This document shows, in pieces, positions 54,505 through 63,512 of a stretch of DNA of 64,000 nucleotides. Origin of the DNA: Rhizobium sp. LC145. GTDB taxonomy: Bacteria > Pseudomonadota > Alphaproteobacteria > Rhizobiales > Rhizobiaceae. Each line of letters begins with the position of its first letter. Position 1 is the stretch's first letter. A program made the translations under genes and the position numbers. The DNA is taken from assembly GCF_001005825.1 (NCBI RefSeq), contig NZ_LBHV01000010.1, positions 62,001 to 126,000 on the forward strand. Direction: 5' to 3'. The notes beneath the pieces were generated by a model. That model searched no databases. It saw only the letters and a list, made by a program, of their open reading frames with translations, and was not told where the DNA came from.

Positions 54505-54604
54505 GTCATTCCTCCAGCGAATGACCTGTTGAGAAGACGTCGATATTCATCCATAAACGCGATCTGTAAAGTGTTGAGCGACAAACGGTTCTCTGGTTCT
54601 CGAC

Positions 54605-55888
54605 ATGCTGAATGACCCCCGCTCCCACGGCCTTTGGGAAAAGACGGCGCCCGCGCCTCCCGCGACCCAGCTCCTGGAAGGGATGGTTTCCGCCGATGTC
54701 GTGATCGTGGGTGGCGGCTATACCGGTCTTTCGGCGGCCCTGCACCTTGCTGAAGCGGGCGTGAGCGTCGTTCTGCTCGAGGCCGTCGAGATCGGCTTCG
54801 GAGGCGCTGGCCGCAATGTGGGCCTTATAAACGCCGGCATGTGGGTCATGCCCGACAATTTCCCCAAGGAGCTCGGTCCCGTTTATGGTGAGCGGCTGCT
54901 CGACCTGCTCGGAAACGGCCCTCATTTCGTCCGCGAGATGATCGAGAAACACGGCATCGCCTGCGAGCTGGAGACGAGCGGCACGCTGCATTGCGCTGTC
55001 AGCAAAGAAGGGCTGAAGGAGCTGGAGGAGCGCGCCGGGCAATGGCAGAGGCGCGGCGCGCCCGTGACCCTGCTGGATGCGGCCGAAACCGAGCGCCGGA
55101 TCGGTAGCGGGGCCTATGCCGGATCACTGCTCGATCTCCGCGCCGGCACGTTGCAGCCGCTTGCCTATGCACGTGGACTTGCCCATGCGGCGGCAAAGGC
55201 TGGCACCAAGCTTCACACAGGCAGCGCGGTGACCGGCATCAGCGAGGCGGACGGCAGGAAGATCGTCAGGACCGCTCAAGGCGAAGTTTCGGCCGACTGG
55301 GTTATCGTCGCCACGGATGCCTACAGCACCGGCCCCTGGGAAGAGATGCGGCGCGAGCAGGTTCATCTGCCCTATTTCAATCTCGCAACCACGCCTTTGA
55401 GCGATAATCTCCGGAAATCCATCTTGCCCGGTCGTGAGGGCTGCTGGGATACAAAGGAAATCCTTTCCTCCTTCCGCATGGATCAGGCGGGTCGGTTGGT
55501 CTTCGGTTCCGTCGGCGCTTTACGCGGCACCGGTATCGCCATTCACAAGAACTGGGCGCGGCGTTCGCTGAGAAGAGTCTTCCCGCAGCTTGGCGAAGTG
55601 GAATTCGAGGCCGAGTGGTACGGCAAGATCGGCATGACCGACAACGCCCTGCCGCGCCTCCACAGGTTCGGAAGCAACGTGATCGGCTTTTGCGGCTATA
55701 ATGGCCGCGGCATTGCGCCCGGCACGGTTTTCGGCAAAGTGCTCGCGAGGCATATCCTCGGCGAGGTCGCTGAGCGGGACCTACCGCTGCCGTTCACCAA
55801 CCCGAAGGAGCCGTCCTTCCGCGCGGCACGGGAAGCGTATTACGAAGCCGGAGCCCAAATCGCCCATTTCGCCGGCGAACGGTTCTGA
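54605..55888 (+). CDS. FAD-dependent amino-acid oxidase (probable L-pipecolate oxidase type)
   Basis: DAO-family flavoenzyme of 427 residues with the Rossmann motif DVVIVGGGYTGLSAALHLAEAG near residues 31-52, and GFCGYNGRGIAPGTVFGK near the C-terminus for FAD binding. By family and position next to an ALDH7-type dehydrogenase it resembles AmaA of Pseudomonas, which oxidises L-pipecolate to piperideine-6-carboxylate. Another cyclic or N-alkyl amino-acid substrate cannot be excluded. 27 nt separate it from amaB. Confidence 0.78.
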   Translation: MLNDPRSHGLWEKTAPAPPATQLLEGMVSADVVIVGGGYTGLSAALHLAEAGVSVVLLEAVEIGFGGAGRNVGLINAGMWVMPDNFPKELGPVYGERLLDLLGNGPHFVREMIEKHGIACELETSGTLHCAVSKEGLKELEERAGQWQRRGAPVTLLDAAETERRIGSGAYAGSLLDLRAGTLQPLAYARGLAHAAAKAGTKLHTGSAVTGISEADGRKIVRTAQGEVSADWVIVATDAYSTGPWEEMRREQVHLPYFNLATTPLSDNLRKSILPGREGCWDTKEILSSFRMDQAGRLVFGSVGALRGTGIAIHKNWARRSLRRVFPQLGEVEFEAEWYGKIGMTDNALPRLHRFGSNVIGFCGYNGRGIAPGTVFGKVLARHILGEVAERDLPLPFTNPKEPSFRAAREAYYEAGAQIAHFAGERF

Positions 55889-55915
55889 AAAATTATGACA
55901 TTCGAAGGAAAGACC

Positions 55916-57457
55916 ATGACGCTCGCCAATCTCGATCTCGCAACGGAAGTCGACAAGATCCTCAGCGATCTCGGCGTGGCCATAGACCGTTACAAGGGCG
56001 GCACGCTCGTGGTTCGTTCGCCGGTCACCGGTGCCGAAATCGGCAAACTGCCCGAGGAGACGGCTCAAGGCGCGGCCAAGGCGATCGAGGCTGCGCATGA
56101 GGCCTTCCTCGAATGGCGTCTGGTGCCGGCGCCGAAGCGCGGCGAGCTGGTCCGCCTGCTTGGCGAGGAGCTGCGCGCCGCAAAGGCAGCGCTCGGTCGC
56201 CTGGTATCGATCGAAGTCGGCAAGATAACCTCCGAGGGGCTCGGTGAAGTGCAGGAGATGATCGACATCTGCGATTTTGCCGTCGGCCTTTCCCGTCAGC
56301 TCTACGGCCTGACGATCGCCACCGAACGCGCCGATCACCGCATGATGGAGACCTGGCATCCGCTCGGCGCGATCGGCATCATCTCCGCCTTCAATTTTCC
56401 TGTAGCCGTCTGGTCCTGGAATGCGGCGCTTGCGATCGTCTGCGGCAATTCCACGATCTGGAAGCCTTCCGAAAAGACGCCGCTGACGGCGCTCGCCACC
56501 CAGGCGATTTTTGAGAAGGCGCTCGCTCGCTATGTCGCCGAAGGCAATACCGCACCGAAGAACCTTTCGACGCTTCTGATCGGTGACCGTGAGATCGGCG
56601 AAATCCTCGTGGATCATGAAAAGGTTCCTCTGGTTTCCGCCACCGGCTCCACCGCCATGGGCCGCGCCGTCGGGCCGCGCCTTGCTCAACGCTTCGCCCG
56701 CTCGATCCTGGAACTCGGCGGCAACAATGCCGCGATCGTCACGCCGACCGCCGATCTCGACCTGACCCTTCGCGGCGTTGCCTTTGCGGCAATGGGCACC
56801 GCCGGGCAGCGCTGCACGACGCTGCGCCGCCTCTTCGTACATGAAAGCGTCTACGACACGCTCGTGCCGCGCCTGACCAAGGCCTACCAGTCGGTTACCA
56901 TCGGCAATCCGCTCGCCGACGGCACGCTGGTCGGACCGCTGATCGACAAGGCGGCCTACGAGAAGATGCAGAAGGCGCTCGACGCGGCCAGGGCAGCCGG
57001 CGGCAAGGTCACCGGCGGCGAACGCGTTCATGACGGGGAGGCCGAGGGTGCCTATTACGTGCGCCCGGCGATCGTCGAAATGCCGGCACAGGCCGGGCCG
57101 GTGAAGGAGGAGACCTTCGCGCCGATCCTCTACGTCATGAAATATTCGAGCTTCGACGAGGCGCTGTCGCTGCATAACGACGTGCCGCAGGGGCTTTCCT
57201 CCTCGATCTTCACCAACGATATGCGCGAGGCCGAAAGCTTCGTCTCCGTGCGGGGTTCCGATTGCGGCATCGCCAACGTCAACATTGGTCCTTCGGGTGC
57301 GGAGATCGGCGGCGCCTTCGGCGGTGAAAAGGAAACCGGCGGCGGCCGCGAATCCGGTTCCGATGCGTGGAAGGCCTATATGCGCCGCGCCACCAACACG
57401 CTGAACTATGGGCGTACCCTGCCGCTGGCTCAGGGCGTCAAGTTCGACGTCGCCTGA
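55916..57457 (+). CDS. amaB: L-piperidine-6-carboxylate (aminoadipate semialdehyde) dehydrogenase, ALDH7 family
   Basis: Oxidises aminoadipate semialdehyde to 2-aminoadipate in lysine and pipecolate breakdown. The 513-residue protein shows ALDH features: KPSEKTPLTALA, ELGGNNA with the catalytic glutamate, and GQRCTTLRR with the catalytic cysteine, plus PSGAEIGGAFGGEKETGGGRESGSD near the end, typical of ALDH7/antiquitin types. ATG 55916 follows GAAGGA; an ATG seven codons earlier is weaker. Confidence 0.85.
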   Translation: MTLANLDLATEVDKILSDLGVAIDRYKGGTLVVRSPVTGAEIGKLPEETAQGAAKAIEAAHEAFLEWRLVPAPKRGELVRLLGEELRAAKAALGRLVSIEVGKITSEGLGEVQEMIDICDFAVGLSRQLYGLTIATERADHRMMETWHPLGAIGIISAFNFPVAVWSWNAALAIVCGNSTIWKPSEKTPLTALATQAIFEKALARYVAEGNTAPKNLSTLLIGDREIGEILVDHEKVPLVSATGSTAMGRAVGPRLAQRFARSILELGGNNAAIVTPTADLDLTLRGVAFAAMGTAGQRCTTLRRLFVHESVYDTLVPRLTKAYQSVTIGNPLADGTLVGPLIDKAAYEKMQKALDAARAAGGKVTGGERVHDGEAEGAYYVRPAIVEMPAQAGPVKEETFAPILYVMKYSSFDEALSLHNDVPQGLSSSIFTNDMREAESFVSVRGSDCGIANVNIGPSGAEIGGAFGGEKETGGGRESGSDAWKAYMRRATNTLNYGRTLPLAQGVKFDVA

Positions 57458-57461
57458 GCGG

Positions 57462-58460
57462 ATGAGCCTGACTCTCAACCTGCTGACGGATATCGAGGGC
57501 GTGGCTGTCGGCCATGCCACCGATCCAGTGCTCGGGTCCGGCGTGACGGCGATTGTCTTCGATGAGCCGGCGATCGCGTCTGGTTCCGTGCTCGGCGGGG
57601 CGCCGGGCGGCCGGGATACCGCGCTGCTCGACCCTTCCATGACGGTACAGGCGGTGGATGCCTTCGTGCTTTCCGGCGGCTCAGCCTTCGGGCTCGATGC
57701 AGCAGGCGGCGTGCAGGCGGGCTTAAGGGAAATCGGCCGGGGTTTTCAGGTGGGCACGATGCGCGTGCCCATCGTGCCGCAGGCGATCCTGATGGATCTG
57801 CTGAACGGTGGCAACAAGGGTTGGGGGCTCTATTCTCCCTATCGCGAGATGGGCTACGAGGCCTTCAAGGCGGCGAAGGCAGGCGCATTCGAACTCGGTA
57901 CAGTCGGCGCCGGCACGGGCGCCACGACGGCCACCTTCAAGGGTGGGATAGGCTCGGCAAGCGCGGTGACCTCGAGCGGACACAAGGTAGGGGCGCTGGT
58001 CGCCGCCAATGCGCTAGGCTCAGCGACGGTCGGTGAAGCCCTGCATTTCTGGGCGGCACCTTTCGAGGAAAATGAAGAATTCGGCGGACTTGGACTGCCA
58101 GCCGATTTCGACACCCGCATGCGCCTGAAAGGCGTAAACGTAACTGCCACGACGATCGGTGTCGTCGTCACCGATGCCGTGCTCACCAAGCCCCAGGCGC
58201 ACCGGCTGTCCATCATGGCTCATGACGGGCTGGCACGGGCGATCCTGCCAGCCCATCTGCCGCTCGACGGCGATACGATATTTTCGGCATCGACAGGCCG
58301 AAAGGCATTGGGTAATCCGGCGGAGTTTCTGGAAATCTGCCATCTGGCCACTCTGGTGACGGCTCGTGCCATAGCGCGCGGCGTCTACGAAGCGACTTCC
58401 TTGCCGGTGCCGAATGCGCAAGTCGCCTGGCGCGACAAATTCGGTTCGCCGGCTAAATAG
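57462..58460 (+). CDS. P1 family (S58, DmpA-like) peptidase
   Basis: The 332-residue protein belongs to the self-cleaving DmpA/L-aminopeptidase superfamily: TDIEGVAVGHATD, GGRDTALL, LSGGSAFGLDAAGGV, GTVGAGTGATTATFKGGIGSAS, and the probable autocleavage Thr in VVVTDAVLTKPQ. Members are beta-peptidyl or D-aminopeptidases and related N-terminal nucleophile enzymes. It starts 4 nt after amaB, so it is likely part of the same transcript, and overlaps the end of cobC by 8 nt on the opposite strand. Confidence 0.87.
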   Translation: MSLTLNLLTDIEGVAVGHATDPVLGSGVTAIVFDEPAIASGSVLGGAPGGRDTALLDPSMTVQAVDAFVLSGGSAFGLDAAGGVQAGLREIGRGFQVGTMRVPIVPQAILMDLLNGGNKGWGLYSPYREMGYEAFKAAKAGAFELGTVGAGTGATTATFKGGIGSASAVTSSGHKVGALVAANALGSATVGEALHFWAAPFEENEEFGGLGLPADFDTRMRLKGVNVTATTIGVVVTDAVLTKPQAHRLSIMAHDGLARAILPAHLPLDGDTIFSASTGRKALGNPAEFLEICHLATLVTARAIARGVYEATSLPVPNAQVAWRDKFGSPAK

Positions 58461-59484
58461 TTCTCAGAGCTTCCTCCAGGCGCGGCCAGCCGTTTTCACC
58501 CGGCAAACCGATTCTCAGGTCATCCGGTCGTTCTTCGAACCGCCGCGTGATGATGCCGTGTTCACCGAGATGTCGGAAAATCGCCTGTACCTGGCGGTCG
58601 CGGATGAAGCGGAAGAGTGAGGTGCCGCCCGCGACGGGAATGCCGACTGAGGCAAGCAGGGTGTCCATGCGCGCCGCCTCCCGGGCCAGCCGTTTCCGCA
58701 TGGCTTGCTGCCAGACCGTATCCGCCAATGCCTCGCCGGCCACATGAAGAGCCGGACCGGAGACCGCCCAGGGGCCAAGCCGTTCCTCGATCCTGCGGGA
58801 AATATCGGGACGCGAGATTGCAAAGCCAAGCCGCAGGCCCGCCATGCCATAGAACTTGCCGAAGGAGCGCAGCACGACCAGCCCGCCTTCCTCCACGGCA
58901 CCGGCGACGCTTTCCGCCTCGGAGACATCCATGAAGGCTTCATCCACGATCAGCAAGCCGCCTTTGGCCCGCATCAAGGCTGCGAGCGCCAGGAGATCGC
59001 CGCGCGCGACGATACGGCCGGTCGGATTGTTGGGATTGACGACGACCGCCAGCCGGCCATCGGCGAGCTTCTCGATATCCTGCGTTTCTGAGACTTCAAA
59101 CCCGGCGAGACGCGCGGCGCGGGCATGTTCTGCATAGGTGGGTGAAAGAACAGCGGCCTGGTTGCCCCCCCCCCCCGCCTGCAAGCCGGCGACGATCGGC
59201 AGCAGGATCTGCGTGCCCGGACCGGCGACGACATGCGCCGGAGACCGCGCACCGTAAACGGCTGCGGCAAGTGCCTTCAGCCACTCGGTCGCCGCCGGTT
59301 CCGGCAAGCGTGAGAAAGCATTGGCCGGTAGGGCCGAATGCGGGTAGGAATGCGGATTAATGCCGGTGGAAAGATCGATCCATGGTTCGGGCGCATGGGG
59401 AAACAGCGTCCGGGCCCGAGCGAGATTTCCGCCGTGCTGGATCGGTCCCCCGTCGCTCGACATTTCGGTCTCAGACATACGCAT
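58453..59484 (-). CDS. cobC: L-threonine-O-3-phosphate decarboxylase, cobalamin synthesis
   Basis: PLP-dependent class I/II aminotransferase-fold enzyme giving (R)-1-amino-2-propanol phosphate for the cobalamin side chain. The 343-residue protein has HGGNLARARTLFP, WIDLSTGINPHSYP, VVNPNNPTGRIV, LLIVDEAFMDV and the PLP-lysine motif RSFGKFYGMAGLRLGF. A run of 12 G in the coding strand (59165-59176) encodes an unusual GGGG insertion in QAGGGGNQAAVLSP. The first ATG at 59484 overlaps the divergent cobD start; in-frame ATGs at 59478 and 59463 are alternatives. Confidence 0.9.
   Translation of the reverse strand: MRMSETEMSSDGGPIQHGGNLARARTLFPHAPEPWIDLSTGINPHSYPHSALPANAFSRLPEPAATEWLKALAAAVYGARSPAHVVAGPGTQILLPIVAGLQAGGGGNQAAVLSPTYAEHARAARLAGFEVSETQDIEKLADGRLAVVVNPNNPTGRIVARGDLLALAALMRAKGGLLIVDEAFMDVSEAESVAGAVEEGGLVVLRSFGKFYGMAGLRLGFAISRPDISRRIEERLGPWAVSGPALHVAGEALADTVWQQAMRKRLAREAARMDTLLASVGIPVAGGTSLFRFIRDRQVQAIFRHLGEHGIITRRFEERPDDLRIGLPGENGWPRLEEALRTI
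59165..59176 (-). repeat. Homopolymer tract of 12 G inside cobC
   Basis: Twelve consecutive G on the coding strand. The reading frame is intact at 12. A change of one or two bases would put cobC out of frame, so this is a candidate slippage or sequencing-error site. Confidence 0.9.
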
Positions 59485-60451
59485 GTTCCTCTTTCTTGCC
59501 TTCCTTGCCCTGATTGTCGAACGGTTCGCCGGTTATCCTTACCGACTTTACCGATTGATCGGTCATCCGGTCACCTGGATCGGCCGGCTGATCTCGATCC
59601 TCGACAGGATTTGGAACCGGGAAGATGAGACCTTTGACCAGCGCAAGGTCAAGGGTATCCTGGCGCTCCTCATCCTCATCGGTGTGACGATGCTTGCCGC
59701 ACTTGCGATCCAAGCCGGCCTGCTTGCCTTGCCTTTGGGATTCATTTTCCTGGTGCTGGCGGCCGCAAGCCTGCCGGCGCAGAAGAGCCTCGAGCAGCAT
59801 GTCGAAGCCGTGGCCGCCGCACTCGAAACCGGCGGACTCGATGCCGGGCGGAAGACCGTATCGATGATCGTCGGCCGGGATCCCGATCAGCTCGACGAGG
59901 CGGCCGTCTGCCGCGCGGCGATCGAGAGCCTTGCGGAAAATTTTTCGGACGGCGTTGTCGCACCCGCCTTCTGGACGGGTATTGGTGGGCTTGCCGGCGG
60001 CGCGGCCTACAAAGCGGTCAACACCGCCGATAGCATGATCGGCCATCGCTCTGCGCGGCACGAAGCCTTCGGCTGGGCGGCGGCGCGTTTCGACGATTTC
60101 GTGAACTTGCCGGCTTCGCGGCTGAGTGCGATGCTTTTCATCGTCGGCGCTTTCTTTGTTGAAGGTGCTTCGCCCAAAAAAGCCATTGCTGCCGTGCGCC
60201 GGGACGCCCGCCACCATCGCTCGCCCAATGCCGGCTGGCCTGAGGCGGCGATGGCGGGTGCGCTTGGCATCGCGCTTGCCGGCCCAAGAAGCTATGGCGG
60301 GCAGATGATCGAAGCCCGCTTCATGGGCGAAGGCGGAAGGGCGAACCTGAACGCTGTCGATATTCGCCGTGCGCTGAAGCTCGCCCGGATGGCGGACGGA
60401 TTGCTGATCGGCCTTTTCGGGCTGCTGGCGCTGATTATCTGGCAAGCCTGA
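59483..60451 (+). CDS. cobD: Adenosylcobinamide-phosphate synthase (CbiB-type)
   Basis: Membrane enzyme attaching aminopropanol (phosphate) to adenosylcobyric acid. The 322-residue protein has several hydrophobic segments, ERFAGYPYRLYRLIGHPVTWIGRLI near the start, SLAENFSDGVVAPAFW and YKAVNTADSMIGHRS, and a conserved C-terminal PNAGWPEAAMAGAL. It is the partner step to CobC. Its ATG overlaps the cobC ATG in a shared CATG, leaving no separate promoter region, and its 3' end overlaps cobQ by 17 nt. Confidence 0.93.
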   Translation: MFLFLAFLALIVERFAGYPYRLYRLIGHPVTWIGRLISILDRIWNREDETFDQRKVKGILALLILIGVTMLAALAIQAGLLALPLGFIFLVLAAASLPAQKSLEQHVEAVAAALETGGLDAGRKTVSMIVGRDPDQLDEAAVCRAAIESLAENFSDGVVAPAFWTGIGGLAGGAAYKAVNTADSMIGHRSARHEAFGWAAARFDDFVNLPASRLSAMLFIVGAFFVEGASPKKAIAAVRRDARHHRSPNAGWPEAAMAGALGIALAGPRSYGGQMIEARFMGEGGRANLNAVDIRRALKLARMADGLLIGLFGLLALIIWQA

Positions 60452-61892
60452 GCAGTCCGGTGAGATCGAGGTGCCGTTCCATATGGGCGGCAAGGCGATC
60501 AAGGATCGCATCGACATTCGCCTCGTAATCGAGGCTGGAGGGGGAGGCTCCGAGACGGGTCAGCCAGGCGGAACGCTGGCGGTCGTCGGAAAACAGGCCG
60601 TGGATATAGGTTCCGCAAACCCTGCCATCCGTGGATATAGCGCCCTCCGTTTCTCCACCGATGCTCGAGAACGGGCGCGCGCAGTCCGTGCCGGAAGTCT
60701 GGCCGATATGCATTTCATAGCCGGACAAGGAAACTCCGTCGAAACTCTCGCCCGAAACCGCCTCAAGGCGTTTGTCACCGGAAAGCACCGTCTCGACATT
60801 GAGCAGGCTTAAGCCCTCGACCGATCCCGGCGGTCCTTCGATGCCATCGGGATCGGCAATCCGTCGTCCCAGCATCTGGTACCCGCCGCAGAGGCCGAGC
60901 ACACGCCCACCGCGACGGTGATGCGCTGCGATGTCGATATCGAAGCCGGCCTTTCGAAGCGACGCCAGATCGGAGATCGTCGCCTTCGAACCGACCAGCA
61001 GCACCAGATCGCAATCGCCCGGAATCGCCTGGCCTGCCTTGACCCGGATCAGCTCGACGTCCGGCTCGGTTTCCAACGGGTCGAGGTCATCGAAGTTGGA
61101 GATATGCGGAAGAACAGGCACCGCGACACGGATTTTAGCTCCGGTCTTGCGAGTGAAGGACTGGTTGAGACCGAGCGCATCCTCCGCCGGCAGCAAGGCG
61201 GCATCGGGAAAATGCGGCAGCAGCCCGATCTGCTGCCAGCCGGTAAAGACTTCGATCATCCGCATGCCTTCGGCAAACAGCGCCGGATCGCCGCGAAAGC
61301 GGTTTACGATGAAGCCGCGGATCATCGCCGCGTCTTCCGGGTCGAGCACCAGTTTGGTGCCCGCAAGGCTGGCGATCACCCCGCCTCGATCTATATCGCC
61401 GATCATCACGACCGGCACATCAGCGGCGCGGGCGAAACCCATATTGGCGATATCATTATTGCGCAGGTTGATTTCGGAGGCGCTGCCGGCTCCCTCTATC
61501 AGCACCAGATCCGCGTCGCGCCGCAGGCGTTCGAAACTCTCCATTACCCTTGGCATGAGCTTCTGCTTGAGATGCTGGTACTCGGCCGCTTTGGCATTGC
61601 CCTCGACTTTGCCCTGTACAACGACCTGCGCACCAACGTCGCTTTGCGGCTTAAGAAGCACCGGATTCATATGCACGCTGAGCGGGACTTTCGCTGCCCG
61701 CGCCTGCAGCGCCTGGGCGCGGCCGATCTCGCCGCCATCGGCGGTAACCGCGGCATTGTTGGACATGTTCTGGGGTTTGAACGGCAGAACCCTGAGGCCA
61801 CGTAAGGTGAAGGCGCGGGCAAGCCCGGCCACGACCAGCGACTTGCCCACATCCGAGCCCGTTCCCTGAAACATGAGAGATCGGGCTGTCAT
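60435..61892 (-). CDS. cobQ: Adenosylcobyric acid synthase (glutamine-hydrolysing)
   Basis: Amidates four carboxylates of the corrin ring. The 485-residue protein opens with the dethiobiotin-synthase-like ATP domain (MFQGTGSDVGKSLVVAGL, FKPQNMSNN) and has a type 1 glutamine amidotransferase-like C-terminal domain with the nucleophile motif LGLCGGYQMLG and the late YIHGLFSDD. It is 3 nt downstream of cobO and ends inside cobD. Confidence 0.96.
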   Translation of the reverse strand: MTARSLMFQGTGSDVGKSLVVAGLARAFTLRGLRVLPFKPQNMSNNAAVTADGGEIGRAQALQARAAKVPLSVHMNPVLLKPQSDVGAQVVVQGKVEGNAKAAEYQHLKQKLMPRVMESFERLRRDADLVLIEGAGSASEINLRNNDIANMGFARAADVPVVMIGDIDRGGVIASLAGTKLVLDPEDAAMIRGFIVNRFRGDPALFAEGMRMIEVFTGWQQIGLLPHFPDAALLPAEDALGLNQSFTRKTGAKIRVAVPVLPHISNFDDLDPLETEPDVELIRVKAGQAIPGDCDLVLLVGSKATISDLASLRKAGFDIDIAAHHRRGGRVLGLCGGYQMLGRRIADPDGIEGPPGSVEGLSLLNVETVLSGDKRLEAVSGESFDGVSLSGYEMHIGQTSGTDCARPFSSIGGETEGAISTDGRVCGTYIHGLFSDDRQRSAWLTRLGASPSSLDYEANVDAILDRLAAHMERHLDLTGLLRLAR

Positions 61893-61895
61893 GTA

Positions 61896-62510
61896 TCAGA
61901 ACTCGATGCCGGCCTGGGCTTTGACGCCCGCCTTGAAGTGATGCTTCACCAGCGTCATCTCGGTCACCATATCGGCGGCCTCGATGAGGGCGGGTTTGGC
62001 ATTGCGGCCGGTGACGACCACATGGAGATCCGGCCGGCGCTCTGTAAGCGCCGCAACGATCTTGTCGAGATCGAGATAATCATAGCGCAGCGCGATGTTG
62101 AGCTCGTCGAGGATGACGAGGCCGATCGTCTCGTCGGCCATCAGGTCGAGTGCCTTTTCCCAGGCCTTTTCCGCAGCGGCGATATCGCGTTTCAGGTCCT
62201 GGGTTTCCCAGGTGAAGCCCTCGCCCATCGTGTGCCAGACGACGCGGTCGCCGAAGGTCGCCAAGGCCGGCTGTTCGCCGGTGGACCATGCGCCCTTGAT
62301 GAACTGCACCACGCCGACGCGGCGGTTGTTGCCGAGCATGCGCAGCGCCAATCCGAAGGCGGCCGTGGATTTTCCCTTGCCGGGCCCGGTATGGACGATG
62401 AGAAGACCCTTTTCCTGGGTCTTCTCCGCCACTTCCTTGTCCTGAACCGCCTTGCGGTTCGCCATCTTGGCGCGGTGGCGCTCGGCTGCGGCCTCGTCGA
62501 TTTCCTTCAT
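61896..62510 (-). CDS. cobO: Corrinoid adenosyltransferase (CobO/CobA type)
   Basis: Adds the adenosyl group of ATP to cob(I)yrinic acid diamide. The 204-residue protein has the P-loop HTGPGKGKSTAAFGLALR near residues 40-58, VVQFIKGAW, and VILDELNIALRYDYLD, all usual for the CobA/CobO family. It overlaps cbtA by 4 nt at its start, so it is coupled to the cobalt-uptake genes, downstream of the riboswitch. Confidence 0.96.
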   Translation of the reverse strand: MKEIDEAAAERHRAKMANRKAVQDKEVAEKTQEKGLLIVHTGPGKGKSTAAFGLALRMLGNNRRVGVVQFIKGAWSTGEQPALATFGDRVVWHTMGEGFTWETQDLKRDIAAAEKAWEKALDLMADETIGLVILDELNIALRYDYLDLDKIVAALTERRPDLHVVVTGRNAKPALIEAADMVTEMTLVKHHFKAGVKAQAGIEF

Positions 62511-63274
62511 CGGGATGCGAGCCTTCCGGACGAACCGGCAAAGGCCTCCTCTCCGGCGCGGAACCGCTCACGCAGCAGCCCCGCCGCTACACCCAGCGCC
62601 GCCCAGAAGACAAGGTTGGTGGCATAGACGGCATTGACGAAACGGGCATGCAGATCGACCGGTACGACCGTTTCATGGCTCGGCGGCAGCGGTGCACCGA
62701 CGAGATGCGGCGCCACCAGAAGAACGATGGCGACAGCTGCCAGAATGGCGGAACGGCTATAGGCCAGAAGTCCGAGCGCAACGGCCGTCGCGAGCGCCGT
62801 CGAAATCCACCAGATCTGGCGCGGGCCGAGTTCTGCCGCCGGCATGCCTGGCAGTTCCGGCGGCAGGCCGAGACCCGGCGCGAGGCTCACTGTCAGGAAG
62901 CCGGCAATGCCGAACATGAGACCGCTGCGCCAGCCTTTCAGGCCGCCGAGCGCTTCTGCGGCAGCCAGCAGTACGAGACCGAAGCCGATTGCCGAAAGAA
63001 TATTGGCGGCAGCCGTATAGATGAAGCGCTCGAAGCCATCCGCCGGCATCCAGGCCTCGTCGTCATGGTGATGCGCGGCGGCGGGAGCGGCTGTACCGTC
63101 AACCGGAGCAGCTTCATGGCTGTGGCTGTGTCCTGCTTCCTCGCCGCCGGTTTCGAAGGTCTCCGCCTGAAGGATGAGCGGAATGGTGGAGAAGCTCTGC
63201 ATGACGGTGAGGAGGAGCCCGGACAACAGCCCGGCGATCACCGCCGCGAAGACGATGTTACGAAAGAGCGACAT
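62507..63274 (-). CDS. cbtA: Predicted cobalt transporter subunit CbtA
   Basis: The 255-residue protein has five hydrophobic segments and a His-rich loop (GHSHSHEA and AAAHHHDDE, near residues 48-72) that could bind cobalt. CbtA with CbtB is predicted to be a B12-regulated cobalt importer in alphaproteobacteria. It follows cbtB after 13 nt with GAGGAG at the start, and is followed by cobO with a 4-nt overlap. Confidence 0.93.
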   Translation of the reverse strand: MSLFRNIVFAAVIAGLLSGLLLTVMQSFSTIPLILQAETFETGGEEAGHSHSHEAAPVDGTAAPAAAHHHDDEAWMPADGFERFIYTAAANILSAIGFGLVLLAAAEALGGLKGWRSGLMFGIAGFLTVSLAPGLGLPPELPGMPAAELGPRQIWWISTALATAVALGLLAYSRSAILAAVAIVLLVAPHLVGAPLPPSHETVVPVDLHARFVNAVYATNLVFWAALGVAAGLLRERFRAGEEAFAGSSGRLASR

Positions 63275-63287
63275 GTTCGGATGCTCC

Positions 63288-63464
63288 TCAGTGGCAGGGA
63301 AAGGCCAGCGAATGGCGGGTGTCGTGCGCGGCGTTGTGGACGACTTCCAGATGCGAGAAGCCGACGAAGCCGACGATGAACAAGCCGAGCAGAGCCGTCA
63401 TGCCGAGGGGAAGGATCTTCGATGCGGAAAGCCCGATCGCCGTCGAAGCGGAGTTCGTAACCAT
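63288..63464 (-). CDS. cbtB: Predicted cobalt transporter subunit CbtB
   Basis: A 58-residue protein from ATG 63464 with one membrane segment (LGMTALLGLFIVGFVGF) and the conserved C-terminal histidine motif HLEVVHNAAHDTRHSLAFPCH. This matches the CbtB family. AAAGGA is 7 nt upstream of the start. It is the first gene after the cobalamin riboswitch and is followed by cbtA. Confidence 0.92.
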   Translation of the reverse strand: MVTNSASTAIGLSASKILPLGMTALLGLFIVGFVGFSHLEVVHNAAHDTRHSLAFPCH

Positions 63465-63512
63465 GTATTCGTCCTTTCGCCCTCCACCCGAGGGCCGTTC
63501 AAGTTCCGTTCG

